DNA from: Triops longicaudatus
Lineage: Eukaryota > Arthropoda > Branchiopoda > Notostraca > Triopsidae
Assembly: GCA_022885665.1 (NCBI GenBank)
Contig: JAGQDJ010000618.1
Location: 124,001 to 188,000 of the forward strand
DNA: 64,000 bases
Direction: 5' to 3'
Numbering within the stretch: the first letter of the stretch is position 1; each line of letters starts with the position of its first letter. Positions 48,362-59,738 of this stretch are shown piece by piece. The notes beneath the pieces are model-generated. The model had not been told where the DNA came from, did not search any database, and was given only the letters and a program-made list of their open reading frames with translations. Both the position numbers and the translations under genes were made by a program.

Positions 48362-49564
48362 ATGGGCAACCGGGATGACGAATATGATTATTTATTTAAA
48401 GGTAAGTGCCTGACTATAGCTTTTTTCTATCTGTGGTGCATATTCCTTTTAGAAGTAAAATAATTTTAGCGTTTTTGCTTAAAATGGAAGTCGTTGTTCT
48501 TTTTTGTATTGATGACTAATGCTGATAACGTTTTATGATAGGCTTATATTGTCATCCAATAAGACTTAGAAACGGCCTTATATATCGTTATTACGCAATC
48601 CGGGGTATTCTCAAATTATTACTGAACAAATTTTATTGTTTTTAGTGGTGTTGATAGGAGATTCTGGTGTGGGCAAGAGTAACCTTCTGTCCAGATTTAC
48701 AAGAAACGAGTTCAACTTGGAGTCTAAGTCTACTATTGGTGTCGAATTCGCTACGAGGAGCATACAAGTAATTTAATTGTGCTTAATTGTTTAAATTATT
48801 GTTATCTAACTGATCGTATGCTTTTTTCAGGTGGATAATAAGACAATCAAGGCACAGATTTGGGATACAGCCGGTCAGGAGCGTTACCGAGCCATCACTT
48901 CAGCGTAAGACTCACTTGTACGTCAAAATTACGGGTATCAAACATGATTTTGCTTTTAAAGGTATTACCGTGGTGCTGTTGGTGCTTTGTTGGTGTACGA
49001 TATCGCGAAGCATTTGACGTACGAGAACGTGGAACGATGGCTGAAGGAATTGCGAGACCACGCTGACCAAAATATCGTCATTATGTTGGTGGGCAACAAA
49101 TCCGATCTACGGCATCTGCGATCCGTTCCCACCGACGAAGCCAAAGCCTTTGCTGAGCGCAACAATCTGTCTTTCATCGAAACGTCAGCTTTGGATTCAA
49201 CCAACGTAGAAACCGCGTTCCATAATATTTTAACAGGTAATTTTTGAGAGAAGTATGTAACTAAACTACCATACTTAAATTATTGCCACAGTATTTAGCT
49301 TAATTAGCTTCACCTAAAAACATCTTAAAAGTAAAGAAACGTAGTTAAGAAGGAAATCTGAAAAATTTATGATAAATCTCAAGTTGTTTACATTCAACTA
49401 ACGCTTTTTATTTCTCTTTCACAGAAATCTACCGCATCGTGTCTCAAAAGCAAATCCAAGACAGTCCCGACGAAGATTCGCCCTCGGGCAAAAAAATTAA
49501 GCCTGTGCATTTCGAACCGACGGAGAATTCTACTGCGGCCAAGTCTAATTGTTGCAAATCTTAA
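48362..49564 (+). CDS. Rab11: Rab11 small GTPase of recycling endosomes
   Basis: Five exons: 48362-48401, 48646-48767, 48831-48904, 48962-49236 and 49425-49564, about 216 residues. Rab11 directs cargo from recycling endosomes and the trans-Golgi to the plasma membrane. It is nearly identical to human RAB11A through the G domain: MGNRDDEYDYLFK, P-loop GDSGVGKS, switch I STIGVEF, WDTAGQE, NKSD and ETSA. The variable tail is diverged and ends SNCCKS, a CCXX double-Cys geranylgeranylation site. Intron positions keep phase exactly. AATAAA at 49605-49610 lies 41 bp after the stop codon. Identity is certain. Confidence 0.97.
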
Positions 49565-49604
49565 TTATTTCCCCTCCTTTTTGAGTTTTTTTAAAATGTA
49601 TTCG

Positions 49605-49610
49605 AATAAA
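49605..49610 (+). terminator. Proximal polyadenylation signal of Rab11
   Basis: AATAAA 41 bp after the stop codon. Longer 3' ends further downstream in the T-rich stretch up to about 50500 are possible. Confidence 0.5.
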
Positions 49611-50565
49611 TTTCACCAGGGTTAACACTCCAAGAGAGAAAAAAGGACTGTTTTTGAATGGAATTTCTGTAATTCTTGTTTCCCCTGGGTTTGGAAGAAA
49701 AGTTTAGGCTTTAAAAAGTCCGAAGCTAAAAACTTTTTGTGTTTTCCTATCTTTTCTTTTGGTCGTTATATTGTTATCTTGTTTTTCCCTCTTCTTTGTT
49801 CCTTTATCTTCTCTTTTGGGGGTTGTTAAGCGAGAGAAAACGAAAAATGGACAAAATCCACCGAATTTGTTAAGAATAGGCAAAAACACTTTACGCCTAA
49901 GCACTTTGGACGCTTTTTTTCTTCTTTCGAAGAGACGTTTGTAATGACTTTGCTCGCTTTTTTCTGGCCCTAAAGACATTCCACCTTCACAGTGCCACTT
50001 GGGTTTAATTTTCATGGAGGGTTTGAAGGGAAAATACGCCAAGTGAGGGAAAAGCATCACAGATTTTTAAAAGACACGAGTGCCTCTTATCAGACATTGA
50101 ATCAGCTTGGAAAGGTTGCGTTTGAAAAATAATTCTTAAGAAGAAAGAGATTGGGGCTTCGATTTTGTCTTTTCTAGAAAAAGTGCTTTCTTGGGGTGTA
50201 AAACGAAACTTACCGTGTACATGGCTTGTATAGCTGGGCAATACGTCTTGGTTTCATGTTAGATTTGTTTTTCTCTCTGTATTTGTTGGGTTGATTTTAT
50301 TTACCCAGTTCTCTTGCTCTTTACCCCCAATGGAAAAGGAGTGAAAAATTGTCGTCTTAACCCCGCCCACTTTCTCCTACTTTCAACCCTGTTTCCAAAG
50401 ATTAGAACACTTTGTGGTTCATACGAGCCACTTTGTCCTGTGTATCATAGCTTCACATTAAAACATGGAGAAAAAAGAGAGACCAACCAAGCCAGCATTT
50501 TTGTATTTATTTATTTTAATTTTTTAATAACCCCCTCATACCCGAACAAAACCACAGCTCGGTTT
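49611..50565. other. Convergent spacer between Rab11 and the thioredoxin-like gene
   Basis: T-rich, probably extended 3' untranslated sequence of Rab11 plus the 3' end of the leftward gene, whose AATAAA on the minus strand lies at 50506-50511. No coding motif found. Confidence 0.45.
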
Positions 50566-52020
50566 TTAAGCCTTTTTCTTGCTCTTGCTGCGGTCTTTAT
50601 CTTTGGGAGATTTCGACTTGGAAGATTTTTTAGGACGGCAGGTGAAGTAAAGAACGATGGCGAGCAGGAGAGCGGAAACACCTGAGCCGATCTGGACGAA
50701 GAGCAAGTTTTCTTTGATAAAGAATACGATGCGATCACAGAGCTCATCACTAGAAAAAAAAATTATAAAAGAAAGTTAATGAACCAGAACTCATTGAAGA
50801 AAAGCATTGTAAAGGCCACCTTTTACGCTACTATAGAAAAGCGACTTACAAAGGCGACTGGGGAACGGGAATGGATTTTGCAGGCACGTTGCGGTACCAA
50901 CCACTGGCAAAGTCGGCGAACATGGACAGATCATGCTTGGGCAGGTTGTAGTGATACATTCTTCCTTGCCGGAGGCTGCAGAAAATTTTTTTTATTTATT
51001 TATTTGTATGGCAAATTGCTTACAAGACGAAGGCAGGTACGTCTTGGATGCCCAATCGACTTGCAGTCGAAATACCGGGGCCTTGGACGTTGACTTTTGC
51101 CACATTAACACGGTTCTTCAAAGAGGCACCCAAAGTTTCCCAACGAGCCATCAGACGCTGAGAAGGTTCGTTATCCGGCCGATAGCTGTAACGTGAATAT
51201 AAAGTACGTTTGATTAAATTTAACTGCTTGATTAAGGAGAACTTTGTCAGGCTAACGGTTTATATGGTAGGTATGAATCGGGCCTTATGGAGGGCTATGA
51301 TGGCCAATGGGATACTTACAACAGAACGAACCAATCGCCGGTCGTGGCGCCGGTGGCAGCTTGGGTTAAATGTTCGAACGTTTCGTCCGTTAATTCCTGA
51401 GCAATGGGTTCTTGGTTTTGGAGCAGAGTTTCGAGCATCATTTCTTCGTTGGCTGGTCCTTAAATTGTTCGTAATAAATAACTAAGTTTAATTATAATAA
51501 CGAAAATTTTCTAAGATTTTTACATGGATTTTTAAAATTGTTAGATTTTTTATTTATTATTTTTATCTTTTAAGGAAGAGAAAATAGTGAAGGTACCTTC
51601 GTATAACATAGGGACGCCTTTCCTAAAGAAGACTAGCTTGGGTTCGAAATACGTGTCGGTCACTGGAGTGTATTGTTGAACTACGGGATTACTTTCGACT
51701 CTAACTACCCATGCGTTTAAAGCATCGACCAAGTCTTCTCTTATAGCGGTTAATTCACGCTCCAAAGCTTCACATGACGGGCAGTTAGGGGTTGCTAGAA
51801 AATAATGAAATTTTTAAAAGTAAGAATTTTTATTTCGGAATATTTTGTTAAGAGGAAAATTTTATTTACAGAAAAGTACAATGACATGTTTCTCGTTTTG
51901 GACGAGGCGTGTAAGTTCTTCATTTGCTACGGTTTCCAGACGTGACGAGAATGCAATTTGAGCGCATAATAATAAGCCAAGGAGCACTAAAGTAGTCTTG
52001 CAATATTCGAAATGTGACAT
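50566..52020 (-). CDS. Membrane-anchored two-domain thioredoxin-like protein of the ER
   Basis: Six exons in transcript order: 52020-51870, 51794-51597, 51458-51320, 51185-51024, 50975-50850 and 50749-50566, about 319 residues. A signal peptide (TTLVLLGLLLCAQIAFS) is followed by a thioredoxin-like domain with a CPSC active-site motif at residues 55-58 (VLFSTPNCPSCEALE). A second thioredoxin-like domain follows in which CXXC is lost (DWFVLFYRPDNEPSQR) but the cis-Pro region is kept (GIQDVPAFVLFRQGRM). One membrane segment (about 273-295) follows, then a short Lys/Ser-rich cytosolic tail ending KKKA, which fits a KKXX ER-retrieval signal. This suggests a PDI-family protein (TMX-like in plan) with one redox-active and one structural domain. 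I do not recognise a named orthologue. Confidence 0.85.
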
Positions 52021-52095
52021 GTTGGCGGATCAGTAATACAAACTGGATGACATACGTCATCAAAGTTTTACTTTTCTTTTGTCGTAGTAGGTCAC

Positions 52096-52149
52096 GAGAT
52101 GGCGCAAATAAAGAATGTGTTGGCGTTTTCTTCTACAGATGGCGAAAGC
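52096..52149. promoter_or_regulatory. Paired AGATGGCG motifs upstream of the thioredoxin-like gene
   Basis: Two copies, GAGATGGCGCAAA (from 52096) and CAGATGGCGAAAG (from 52136), spaced 40 bp, lie 75-130 bp upstream of the ATG at 52020. AGATGGCGC resembles the Drosophila CTCF core. Similar sites occur near other gene edges in the window. Function is inferred. Confidence 0.35.
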
Positions 52150-52576
52150 GTCGATAGCATTTCACATGAACATTATCTGTGAAACCACTTCGATTAAGTA
52201 GTTTTAAAATTGACATTACAATAGCTCTAACTCCAACATTAATTTAGAGATAAGCCGCAAGAATTCAGATGGATCAAACGTTTAGACTAGGGTCTATTGT
52301 AATATGACGCGACAATAACAACAATTATGACTTTTAAACGAAAGGCTTCTTGAAGGTGTAAAAAATCACGGTAATGCTAAATAAGGCAAAACAGGAAAAT
52401 AAAATTTTGCATGCCAAACGAGCGACAATTGGTTGATAAATTAAATAAAATGATTTCGTTGCTTTATTATAAAAATATGGTCAATTTTCCGTTGTTACGT
52501 TTACTGTGGACAGTTCAAAGCTAAAAAAAGTATAATTTCGGCATGTTTGATAATGTTGCGATGCAAATTGAACACT

Positions 52577-52660
52577 GTTAATAATAATAAATAATAATTA
52601 TCATTTAATAATAATAGTAATAATAATAATAATACATATAATAATAGTAATAATAGTCAT
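52577..52660. repeat. Imperfect TAA trinucleotide microsatellite
   Basis: Interrupted AAT/TAA repeats over about 80 bp. Likely variable in length. Confidence 0.75.
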
Positions 52661-52798
52661 TAATAAGAAAAGCATTAATTAAAGTGTAAAAAAAAGTATA
52701 ATGATACTAGGAATAATCAAAGAACAGTGTTAGGTATCACCTATGACAAGTGACATATTAAAAGTTTCTTTTATATTTCAAACAAGCAAATATAAAAA

Positions 52799-53030
52799 AT
52801 GTATTACAGCTGAGCGGTCTAAGGCGTTGCCGTTGGCTCGCTAGGTTCTAGGTTCAATTTCCCGAGTAAGATGTTTGGTTTTTCAGAGGAAAAAACCCTG
52901 ACCATGCCCTGGCCTGCTTCCTATGGTACCTGGTATATCCCAATAAAATGGGATTACTATGAGTACCACTGGAAACAGCATGGGAAGCATGAGAAGGGAT
53001 AGGAAAGGGTGTCCGAGACCTCGGAAAGCA
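52799..53030 (+). mobile_element. tRNA-derived SINE-like element
   Basis: The head carries an RNA polymerase III A-box (GCTGAGCGGTCTAAGG, from 52810) and a B-box (GGTTCAATTTC, 52851-52861) at tRNA-like spacing, closest to the tRNA-Leu/Ser consensus. It does not close into an acceptor stem and has no clear anticodon arm, so it is not a functional tRNA. The body continues into unrelated sequence (AACCCTGACCATGCCCTGG and onward). The head is well supported; the right boundary is a guess. Confidence 0.55.
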
Positions 53031-54220
53031 TGATGCCTGGCATCGTGCATCGCACTTTTTCCCATGTTATTCCTTATGGGATTTCAAAATTTTGGGCTCC
53101 TGAGATGCCCTCAGGGCATAATTTCATATTCAAGCTCAGTTTTCTCGCTTATTTGAAGGGCGAGCGCAATAATTCTTACAGATTCGGAATCCTCTCGTCG
53201 AGGCTGACAAATTGCATTCCTTAATTTCCATATTTCAGATTTGTCGGTTAATTAGGTTACGTCAGATTTACCATAATCTTTGTAATTCCAATAAAATTAA
53301 TAAGTACTATTAATAATTGTTCCAGTGCAAAAACCGCTTTTGATAGCAGAAATAAAATTATTTCCGTGGATTCGTGATGCCTGCGAGGAGAAGAATAATT
53401 TCCATATCTTAATTTGCATATTCCAAACATACGGCTAATTGGAGTACGAGACATAAGTATCGAAACCTACCGAAAAACGGACATTCTTGCTCACACTTAA
53501 ATACCGCTTTTCAAGATCGTCAATGGGGTCCTCCTTTTGCTTACCACTGAATCAAATGGGAAAAAAAAAAAACAGAAAACGTTTTCCAGAACCTAAATTT
53601 AGCCCCTTGCACTTATTCACCCTTGAGTAACAGACGACCAATAGAAATCCAGGCATCTTAGGGGAGTCCCAATTTTTGGCGCTCTTTTCGCCGAAAAATG
53701 GTTTTCCGCGGCTAATTATGCGGTTTTCGCGAATCTGAACGTAAAATTTAAGAATTCTGGGCTTTACGCGGACAGAACCCCTTGTATTTGGTGTGCAGTT
53801 TCATTTTTGTGCGTGTAACAATTAAAAATGATCGATTATTGTTAGGAAAACATTTCACGTCTAAATAGTAAAAAAGTTGGACATACAGTTCTTTAAAGGT
53901 TAAATTATTAATGGAAATAAAAAGGCACTTCTACAACTACAATCTGAAACCAGAAAAAAACAGGTTTCGCTGTGTAAGCCGTGTATTTGTTAATACAGTC
54001 GTCTACTGACAAAGGCAGAAAACTCAACAAAACTGACATTAGGGTTACAAGGTCTTTGTAAGTTACGAAGAGCGGCAGTGATGCTGAATTAATATCACTA
54101 ATTCTCCTTTCTTTCTCCAAAAAGCCTTTATCATTCCCCGAAGGTACGACTATATTAATAGAATTTGGCAAACCAAACCGGGTTTTTAAGTTTTCTCTCT
54201 CCCTTCCCTAAATTGCTTTG

Positions 54221-54237
54221 ATATATATATATATATA
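54221..54237. repeat. AT dinucleotide microsatellite
   Basis: Eight AT units in the spacer before CRMP; no other content. Confidence 0.8.
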
Positions 54238-54546
54238 GCATAGCAAGGCTCGTAATTCTGTGCGCAACTTTCCTTCTATCATCTCAGATCTCCAGGAATT
54301 AAGCGTCATGAAGTAATTATGCTTGTAATAAATGCAAAGAGCTTGGGCTAACCTAGACACGACTAAACCCAAAAACACAAATGCCAATGATTCGAAACTC
54401 CTTGTCCAGGTAACGTACGGTAAAAATCAGAAAAAAAGATCTCAACATTGTTGCAAAAGGTGTAACCAATAAAAAGGGCAAAAAGCCACACTTCTCAATC
54501 TCTTCTTTTTTGTTTTTCTGGGAGCAATAAATACATTTCCAATCGT

Positions 54547-54641
54547 CTACCAGAAAGGACCGGAAGATTTTCCACCAGGCGGAGCTTTCACTTGAATGGA
54601 GTTTTTGCGAGATTTATCCTCCTCTTCTTGCACGGCTGCGT
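54547..54641 (-). CDS. CRMP: CRMP alternative last exon, distal copy
   Basis: Starts after a good acceptor (TTTCAG, ending at 54642) in phase 1, the same phase as the proximal last exon at 54758-54840. It encodes 31 residues beginning with Asn at the junction and ending QVKAPPGGKSSGPFW, then a stop. The tail is plainly homologous to the proximal exon's VKAPPGGQSSGLW. Splicing from the donor at 54987 directly to this exon gives a 616-residue protein (short start). The two exons must be exclusive, because each has its own stop codon. Confidence 0.8.
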
Positions 54642-54757
54642 CTGAAAGATCAACAAGGGCAAACACCGTGAAATACGATCTTGAAAAACACATCATATTT
54701 ACCATAAAAACGCGAAAGGAAATATGGAGAAAACAGTGTTAAAGAGCAACATTACCT

Positions 54758-57700
54758 CTACCAAAGGCCAGAAGATTGGCCACCAGGCGGTGCCTTCACT
54801 TTAATCGTACTACGTTTTTCGTCAGAATGATCCGCAGGATCTTGAGTGTTTCGCAATTATACGATAAAAAGAACATAGACGGAAGCAAAAAATTACAAAA
54901 AAGTTCAAGATGTTAGTAAAGAAAAATGTGTGTGTTAAGAAACTCAAAGGATAGTTATTTTAACACTGTCAAAACTAGAAACTTACTTGGATAGTCAGCG
55001 CTGATCGAAAAGGTGGTGTCTTGCATATTACGGCCTCCAGAACGAGTCGGCCCGCGACTCAAGTGTTCCACAGGCGTTTGAGTGGCTGATTGCGCTGGCT
55101 CTTGAGCAGGTGACATTGGACGGGGCGAGAGGGATGGTGAAGCACTGTCATTGCCCGCTCGATTGGGTGTATTCAAACCGTTGGTCGAGCTGGCTACCGA
55201 CGCAGCTACCGAAGGACTGGCCGCATTTGGTGTAATGGCAGAGCCCCCAGGCAAAGACTAAATGAAATACAAAAACAATAAATCCATACCCAAATTCTGT
55301 GCAAAGTAGTCAGTAAGACTCCGTAATACGTGACCATAAAGTAAATGAAAATATTAAAAAATCACAAAAACTTACTACAAAACACTCGATAATTTATACA
55401 ACAATTAACAGTTTTCTACTACAAAATACTAATTTCTAACGCGAAGATTAAAATTCAAGTTAGCTTAAGCCCAGTTAACCGAAACCCTGCGAAAACACTT
55501 GCTAATATTTAAAAACTATATACGAATTGTTGTGTAATAAAAAATCACAATAAAAATTGAAAATTAACAACCCACCTGCTGACGTTTGTTCAGCAAATCG
55601 TATACGTATTGAGGATAAGCCGCCATATCCAAACGCTTACCCCAGCCTCCAACGGCTTTGAGGTCACCCTCATCTACTACAACGCGTCCACCGACAATGA
55701 CGAACTCAGGAACACCATGGCAAGTTAAGCCTTCGAAAACATTGAAATCGACACGTGAATGGTGTTCAGCAGCTGTAAATGTACGAGTCTTGGTAGGGTC
55801 CCAAATTACAATATCTGCGTCGGAGCCAACAGCTAAACAACCCTGCAAAACAACAATAAGGTCATAAATCAGTCCATTTCCCTTACATCCTTTTAAAGCT
55901 CAAACAATAGTAGATAGATGTGCTACTATTAACCCAGTGAAGCCAAGAACAATAACATGAAAAATACAGTTGTAACTTCACGTTATTGTTACAGTTCCCG
56001 TTACTACTCATTGTATATGTCATTTAAGCAGTCTTATTACTTTCTGTGGGTATAAACCGAAGATCTTGGCTGCGTTCGTGGAAGTAACCGCAACGAAACG
56101 TGCAGGATCCATAAGTCCTTTCACGACTCCCTTTTCCCACAAGATGGCCATACGTTCCTCTACGCCGTTAACTCCATTAGGAATACGAGTGAAATCTCCT
56201 TGTCCTATCGACTTTTGCTCGGTGCTGAAGGTGCAGTGATCCGAGCCCGTAACTTGCAAATCATCCCTGTAAGAAAAAAAACAGATAGCTAAGTGCTAAG
56301 TTAATCAATTACCGATGTTTCGTACTTGGCCAAATGTTCTAGAAGTGCTGCAGGCGTTTCGGGATCAGGGCGCAGCGGGGGGGACATGACATGGGCAGCG
56401 GCATGTTTCCAGCAAGTATTCCAGTAATGGGTTCCGTCCGTTCCTAAAGAGGCAGCAATAGGCTCTCCGAAGACCACAGCACCCGCTTGACGACGCTCGG
56501 CCACATGCTGAGCTGCGCTCTTGGACATAACGTGGACCACATACAAAGGACAAGTTGCGGCATCTGCCAAAACACAAGCTCTCAAAACGGCTTCCGCTTC
56601 CACTTCTTCCGGTCGGGATAAAGCGTGACCTTCAGGTCCTTTAATGCCAGCTTCCAGTAGTTTCTTGGCCCTTATGGCAATAGCGTCACCGTTTTCGGCA
56701 TGCACCTATATAATACCCTCAGATGAGTCATCGAAGTTACCCAAATCCCTGTAAACTGTAAAAACAGGCCTTTTGAAAGTACAGTAAAATTCCGAATTTG
56801 TCAACTGGTCGGGACCGAAGGGGTGTTTGACAGATCAGATTCACGTGTTAAACGCATTAGGAAAATTTTACAAAATTCCAATGCAGAATTTAAAAAAAAA
56901 AAAAAAAAAAAAAACTACATTTTTAAACTTGTACTTCTGAAAGAAAAATATGTGACATTCTCATACTATATATGAGTAGAAGCTCCAGATTAACGTAAAA
57001 TCCCATTATTAAAATTATTTTGTTTCCTTCTTTTACCAAAGCGGTAGGCATAATTGGGTGGTTCTATAATCGACGTTGACAAAATCGGAGTTCTACTGTA
57101 ATACTTTTCAAAGCCAGCTTACCATAGCAACAGCTCCGATCTGACCACATTTTTCCATAGCAGCCAGCAATTCATCATTGTTAAGCTGCCAGGTTCCTTT
57201 ATAGGCCATGAACATTTTGAAAGAATTGATGCCGTGATTACGGACCACTTCTTCCATCTGCTGCGGCGTGCCATCGTTCCACTGCGTCAAAGCCACATGG
57301 AAGCCGTAGTCGCAACACGCCTTCTCTTCGGCTTTGCGTTGCCAGTCGGCCAAAGCTTCGCTCAAGGTTTGGCCCGGGCCGGGGATAACGAAATCCAAAA
57401 TGGTGGTGGTACCGCCCGCGACAGCTGCCCGAGTTCCGCTATAGAAATCATCAGCGGACGTCGTGCCCATGAATGGCAATTCGAAATGCGTGTGGGGATC
57501 AATTCCTCCTGGAATCACGTATTTGCCCCGGGCATCAATCACCCGTGCGCCACCAGGAACAATCAAGTTGCTTCCCAGTTGCCTGCAAAAGAAAACGGGA
57601 CGTGTGAAAAATTCCATCCACCCACACGCTAAAAAGGCCTCGCTAAACAAGTTGGCTAATTATCTTAATGACTGGTTTCCTTACTTGATAATGCCTTCCT

Positions 57701-58010
57701 CCACATAAATATCCGCATCTTGGATCCCATCAGCGTTCACCACTTTGCCATGTTTGATAAGGAGACGGTTCTGCGCGCTCTGAAACGCGAAACAATGGAG
57801 AAAAGATCACTACAAGTTCTCATAATGTAATAAGGGAGGAAAAAGAGACTAATGTGTATACTTCCTTGCTTAAATAAGTCAAGGGTGACACAGCGCATAT
57901 TTTTTTCTTTACCCAAGACGCGACAAAGAAGTCGAAAGAGCTGTTTGTGTTACCTGGAGGTGGATGGGTACCTTTCGAACCGGCGTTGCACTCTGGGCTC
58001 GGGCAGACAT
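54758..58010 (-). CDS. CRMP: Dihydropyrimidinase/CRMP, short-start isoform
   Basis: Eight exons in transcript order: 58010-57954, 57779-57685, 57582-57123, 56705-56326, 56266-56041, 55842-55576, 55257-54987 and 54840-54758, about 612 residues. The family hydrolyses dihydropyrimidines in pyrimidine breakdown; CRMP forms act in axon growth by binding tubulin and signalling proteins. In flies one gene makes both. The metal-site residues of active enzymes are all present: His 81 and 83 (GGIDPHTHFELP), the carboxylated Lys 173 (NSFKMFMAYKG), His 206 (VHAENGD), His 262 (LYVVHVMSKSA) and Asp 340 (VTGSDHCTF). The C-terminus (exon 55257-54987) is a Ser/Pro-rich CRMP-like tail, ending VKAPPGGQSSGLW. 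The short start (MSARAQSATPVRKVPIHLQ) is one of two first-exon choices. Confidence 0.95.
56780..57100. mobile_element. TA-flanked mariner/pogo-type MITE in a CRMP intron
   Basis: The 321-bp element lies in the intron between exons 57582-57123 and 56705-56326. The ends are inverted repeats matching at 23 of 26 positions: TACAGTAAAATTCCGAATTT on the left and the complement of TACAGTAGAACTCCGATTTT on the right, both continuing GTCAAC. It is bounded by TA, the target of Tc1/mariner elements. The inside contains a 23-base A run (56892-56914) and no open frame. It is non-autonomous. The ends are clear; the exact superfamily is inferred from TA and the CAGTARAA start. Confidence 0.75.
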
Positions 58011-59316
58011 GATCGATATTCAAAAGACAAATAGGCTTTTTTCGTCAGCTAAAAAACTGCGGCTGCAGTGAGACTAAAGAAACCCTGTTTGTTAGCAGAG
58101 GTTACGAAGCCAAACAGTTTTCGCTCATATGAAAAACCAGACTGAGAAGCAATTTTGCGATAGCTTTCGATATCGAGTTACCCCGCCTATCAACTGAAAA
58201 CCCGCGCAGAAGCTTGACCAAGTTTCTCGCAGACGGATCAATAGAAGAGAAGGTGAATCTTCGGCGCCACTTTGGTCGCAACTTAAAAAAACACCACAAC
58301 TCCTCTGCAATGCAGTGCGTGGAGCGCAATTGTCCACTAACCCTATCCGCAACCTTATTTCAAAGTTACTGCAAAGCGGGCAAACAAAAAATTGCCCGAC
58401 TTCGTAAAGCCAACGATCGATTTCTTAACAAGAATAACTCTTCCTCCCGTCGTCTGGTCTTCACAGTGCGAAAAATCTGCCTGGCTTCAACTTGGACTAT
58501 CCAAGTCGTCAAAAAAGAGGAAAAATTGACTGAAAATGCGTTTCACTTCTAAGAGATTATGCGTAAAAAAGCGACAGATTTATGCGTCACACAATGACAG
58601 CTGCACACGGAGCAAGGGTCGGTCACAAACAAACACCAGAACACAACACCGCCGGGGGTAAAGTACAAAGACAGCTACGACAAACGGCAAATCGTTGCCT
58701 CTGCTGGGTTTAAACTAGGAAGTTGGGGACCGCGCCCAGGCGTGCAGCCAATTTGAGGCGTTTCTTACTCCCACGCCACCTAGTAGTCATGACGAATAGA
58801 CAAGGCCCTCAGGCTACAAATGAGTTAACAATCGTTTCGTTTTTGCATACGTTTCGACTCTACGAGCTCTTTTTGGGAATCTTTATATCTAGACAAACTG
58901 GTTCTTCTTTCATTTCAACGGTCGGAAAGGCGTAGCGAAGCCTAATTATGCATTCCAGATGCGAACGCGCAAAAAGACTCGATTTGGGCATAGGCAGCCC
59001 TTACGATAAGAAGTATGACTTGTCATTCCACCTACAGGACTCGTCCTGTTTTCGGTTTGGAACATCGTGCGTGTTACGCACCCTTAGGGCGTTAGTGGAA
59101 ATTAAACAAGTCACTACTGGGACATAGAATTTAAAGGTGCCAATGACCGGTACACAAAGTACTTAACTAACCTCGAAAATGCCGAAGGGTCCCCGGAAAT
59201 ACGAAACTACCTACGCTAAACAGCACCCATTAGACCATGTGAACGAAAGTGAGGTTCACACATGATTCCCTAGGGGAATTTTGAATGGCGAAGAAAAAAT
59301 AGATGCAATTACTCAC
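58011..59316 (-). other. CRMP internal promoter region and long-isoform intron
   Basis: Upstream of the short first exon and within the intron of the long transcript. It probably carries the promoter for the short isoform. No other coding exon is recognised; open frames at 58.2-58.6 kb and 58.7-58.9 kb have no family motif. Confidence 0.4.
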
Positions 59317-59427
59317 ATGGTCATTGGAATCTAACGGTAAAGCATGTAGTGTCGCCGCGGCTTCAACCACCGCTGCAGGTTCTTCGGCTGCAATAGCCTC
59401 AGGCGCTTCCCGGGTTGGACTTTCGGC
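59317..59427 (-). CDS. CRMP: CRMP long isoform, second N-terminal exon
   Basis: A 37-codon, phase-0 exon between a good acceptor and the donor CAT|GTGAGT. It is rich in Ala, Glu and Pro (REAPEAIAAEEPAAVVEAA). It would splice from 59739 and into the shared exon at 57779, replacing the 19-residue short start. Low-complexity acidic N-termini are also seen in long vertebrate CRMP forms. Confidence 0.65.
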
Positions 59428-59738
59428 CTATGACAAGATTAAATCGCTTTTTAACGACTTCCGAAAGGAAACCAGATAACCTGTATTGTTTTCAATACAC
59501 CGGTTCTCGGTTCATGCGACATATTTCTACACCGGCCCTTTTATTCGCCACGCATTTTTTTATTTACGGAATTTATTTTCCCCCTTTTTTGAATCAAAGC
59601 GGAAACCGGAGTAGCTTAACAGAAATTGGCCTCTAAGTTTCTATAACGTGTTTAAATATGTCACTGGGAAAATTCTTGCGTATCTTGAGAACCGGGAATA
59701 ATTATTTTGTAATTCAATGTTAATAAAACAAATCTTAC

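Larger units (their letters stand above)
52150..54546. other. Repeat-rich intergenic spacer
   Basis: No protein gene recognised. It holds a TAA-rich microsatellite, a tRNA-headed SINE-like element, two diverged copies of a segment with CCGCTTTT near 53334 and 53502 (each preceded by a TTTCCATAT block, about 53225 and 53400), and an AT dinucleotide run (54221-54237). Confidence 0.45.

Noticed and set aside
52799..52872. Possible tRNA-Leu or tRNA-Ser gene
   Set aside because: Only the A- and B-boxes fit; no acceptor stem or anticodon arm closes, so it was called SINE-like instead.
57234..57632. 132-codon open frame on the plus strand within CRMP
   Set aside because: Shadow of the highly constrained CRMP exon on the opposite strand.
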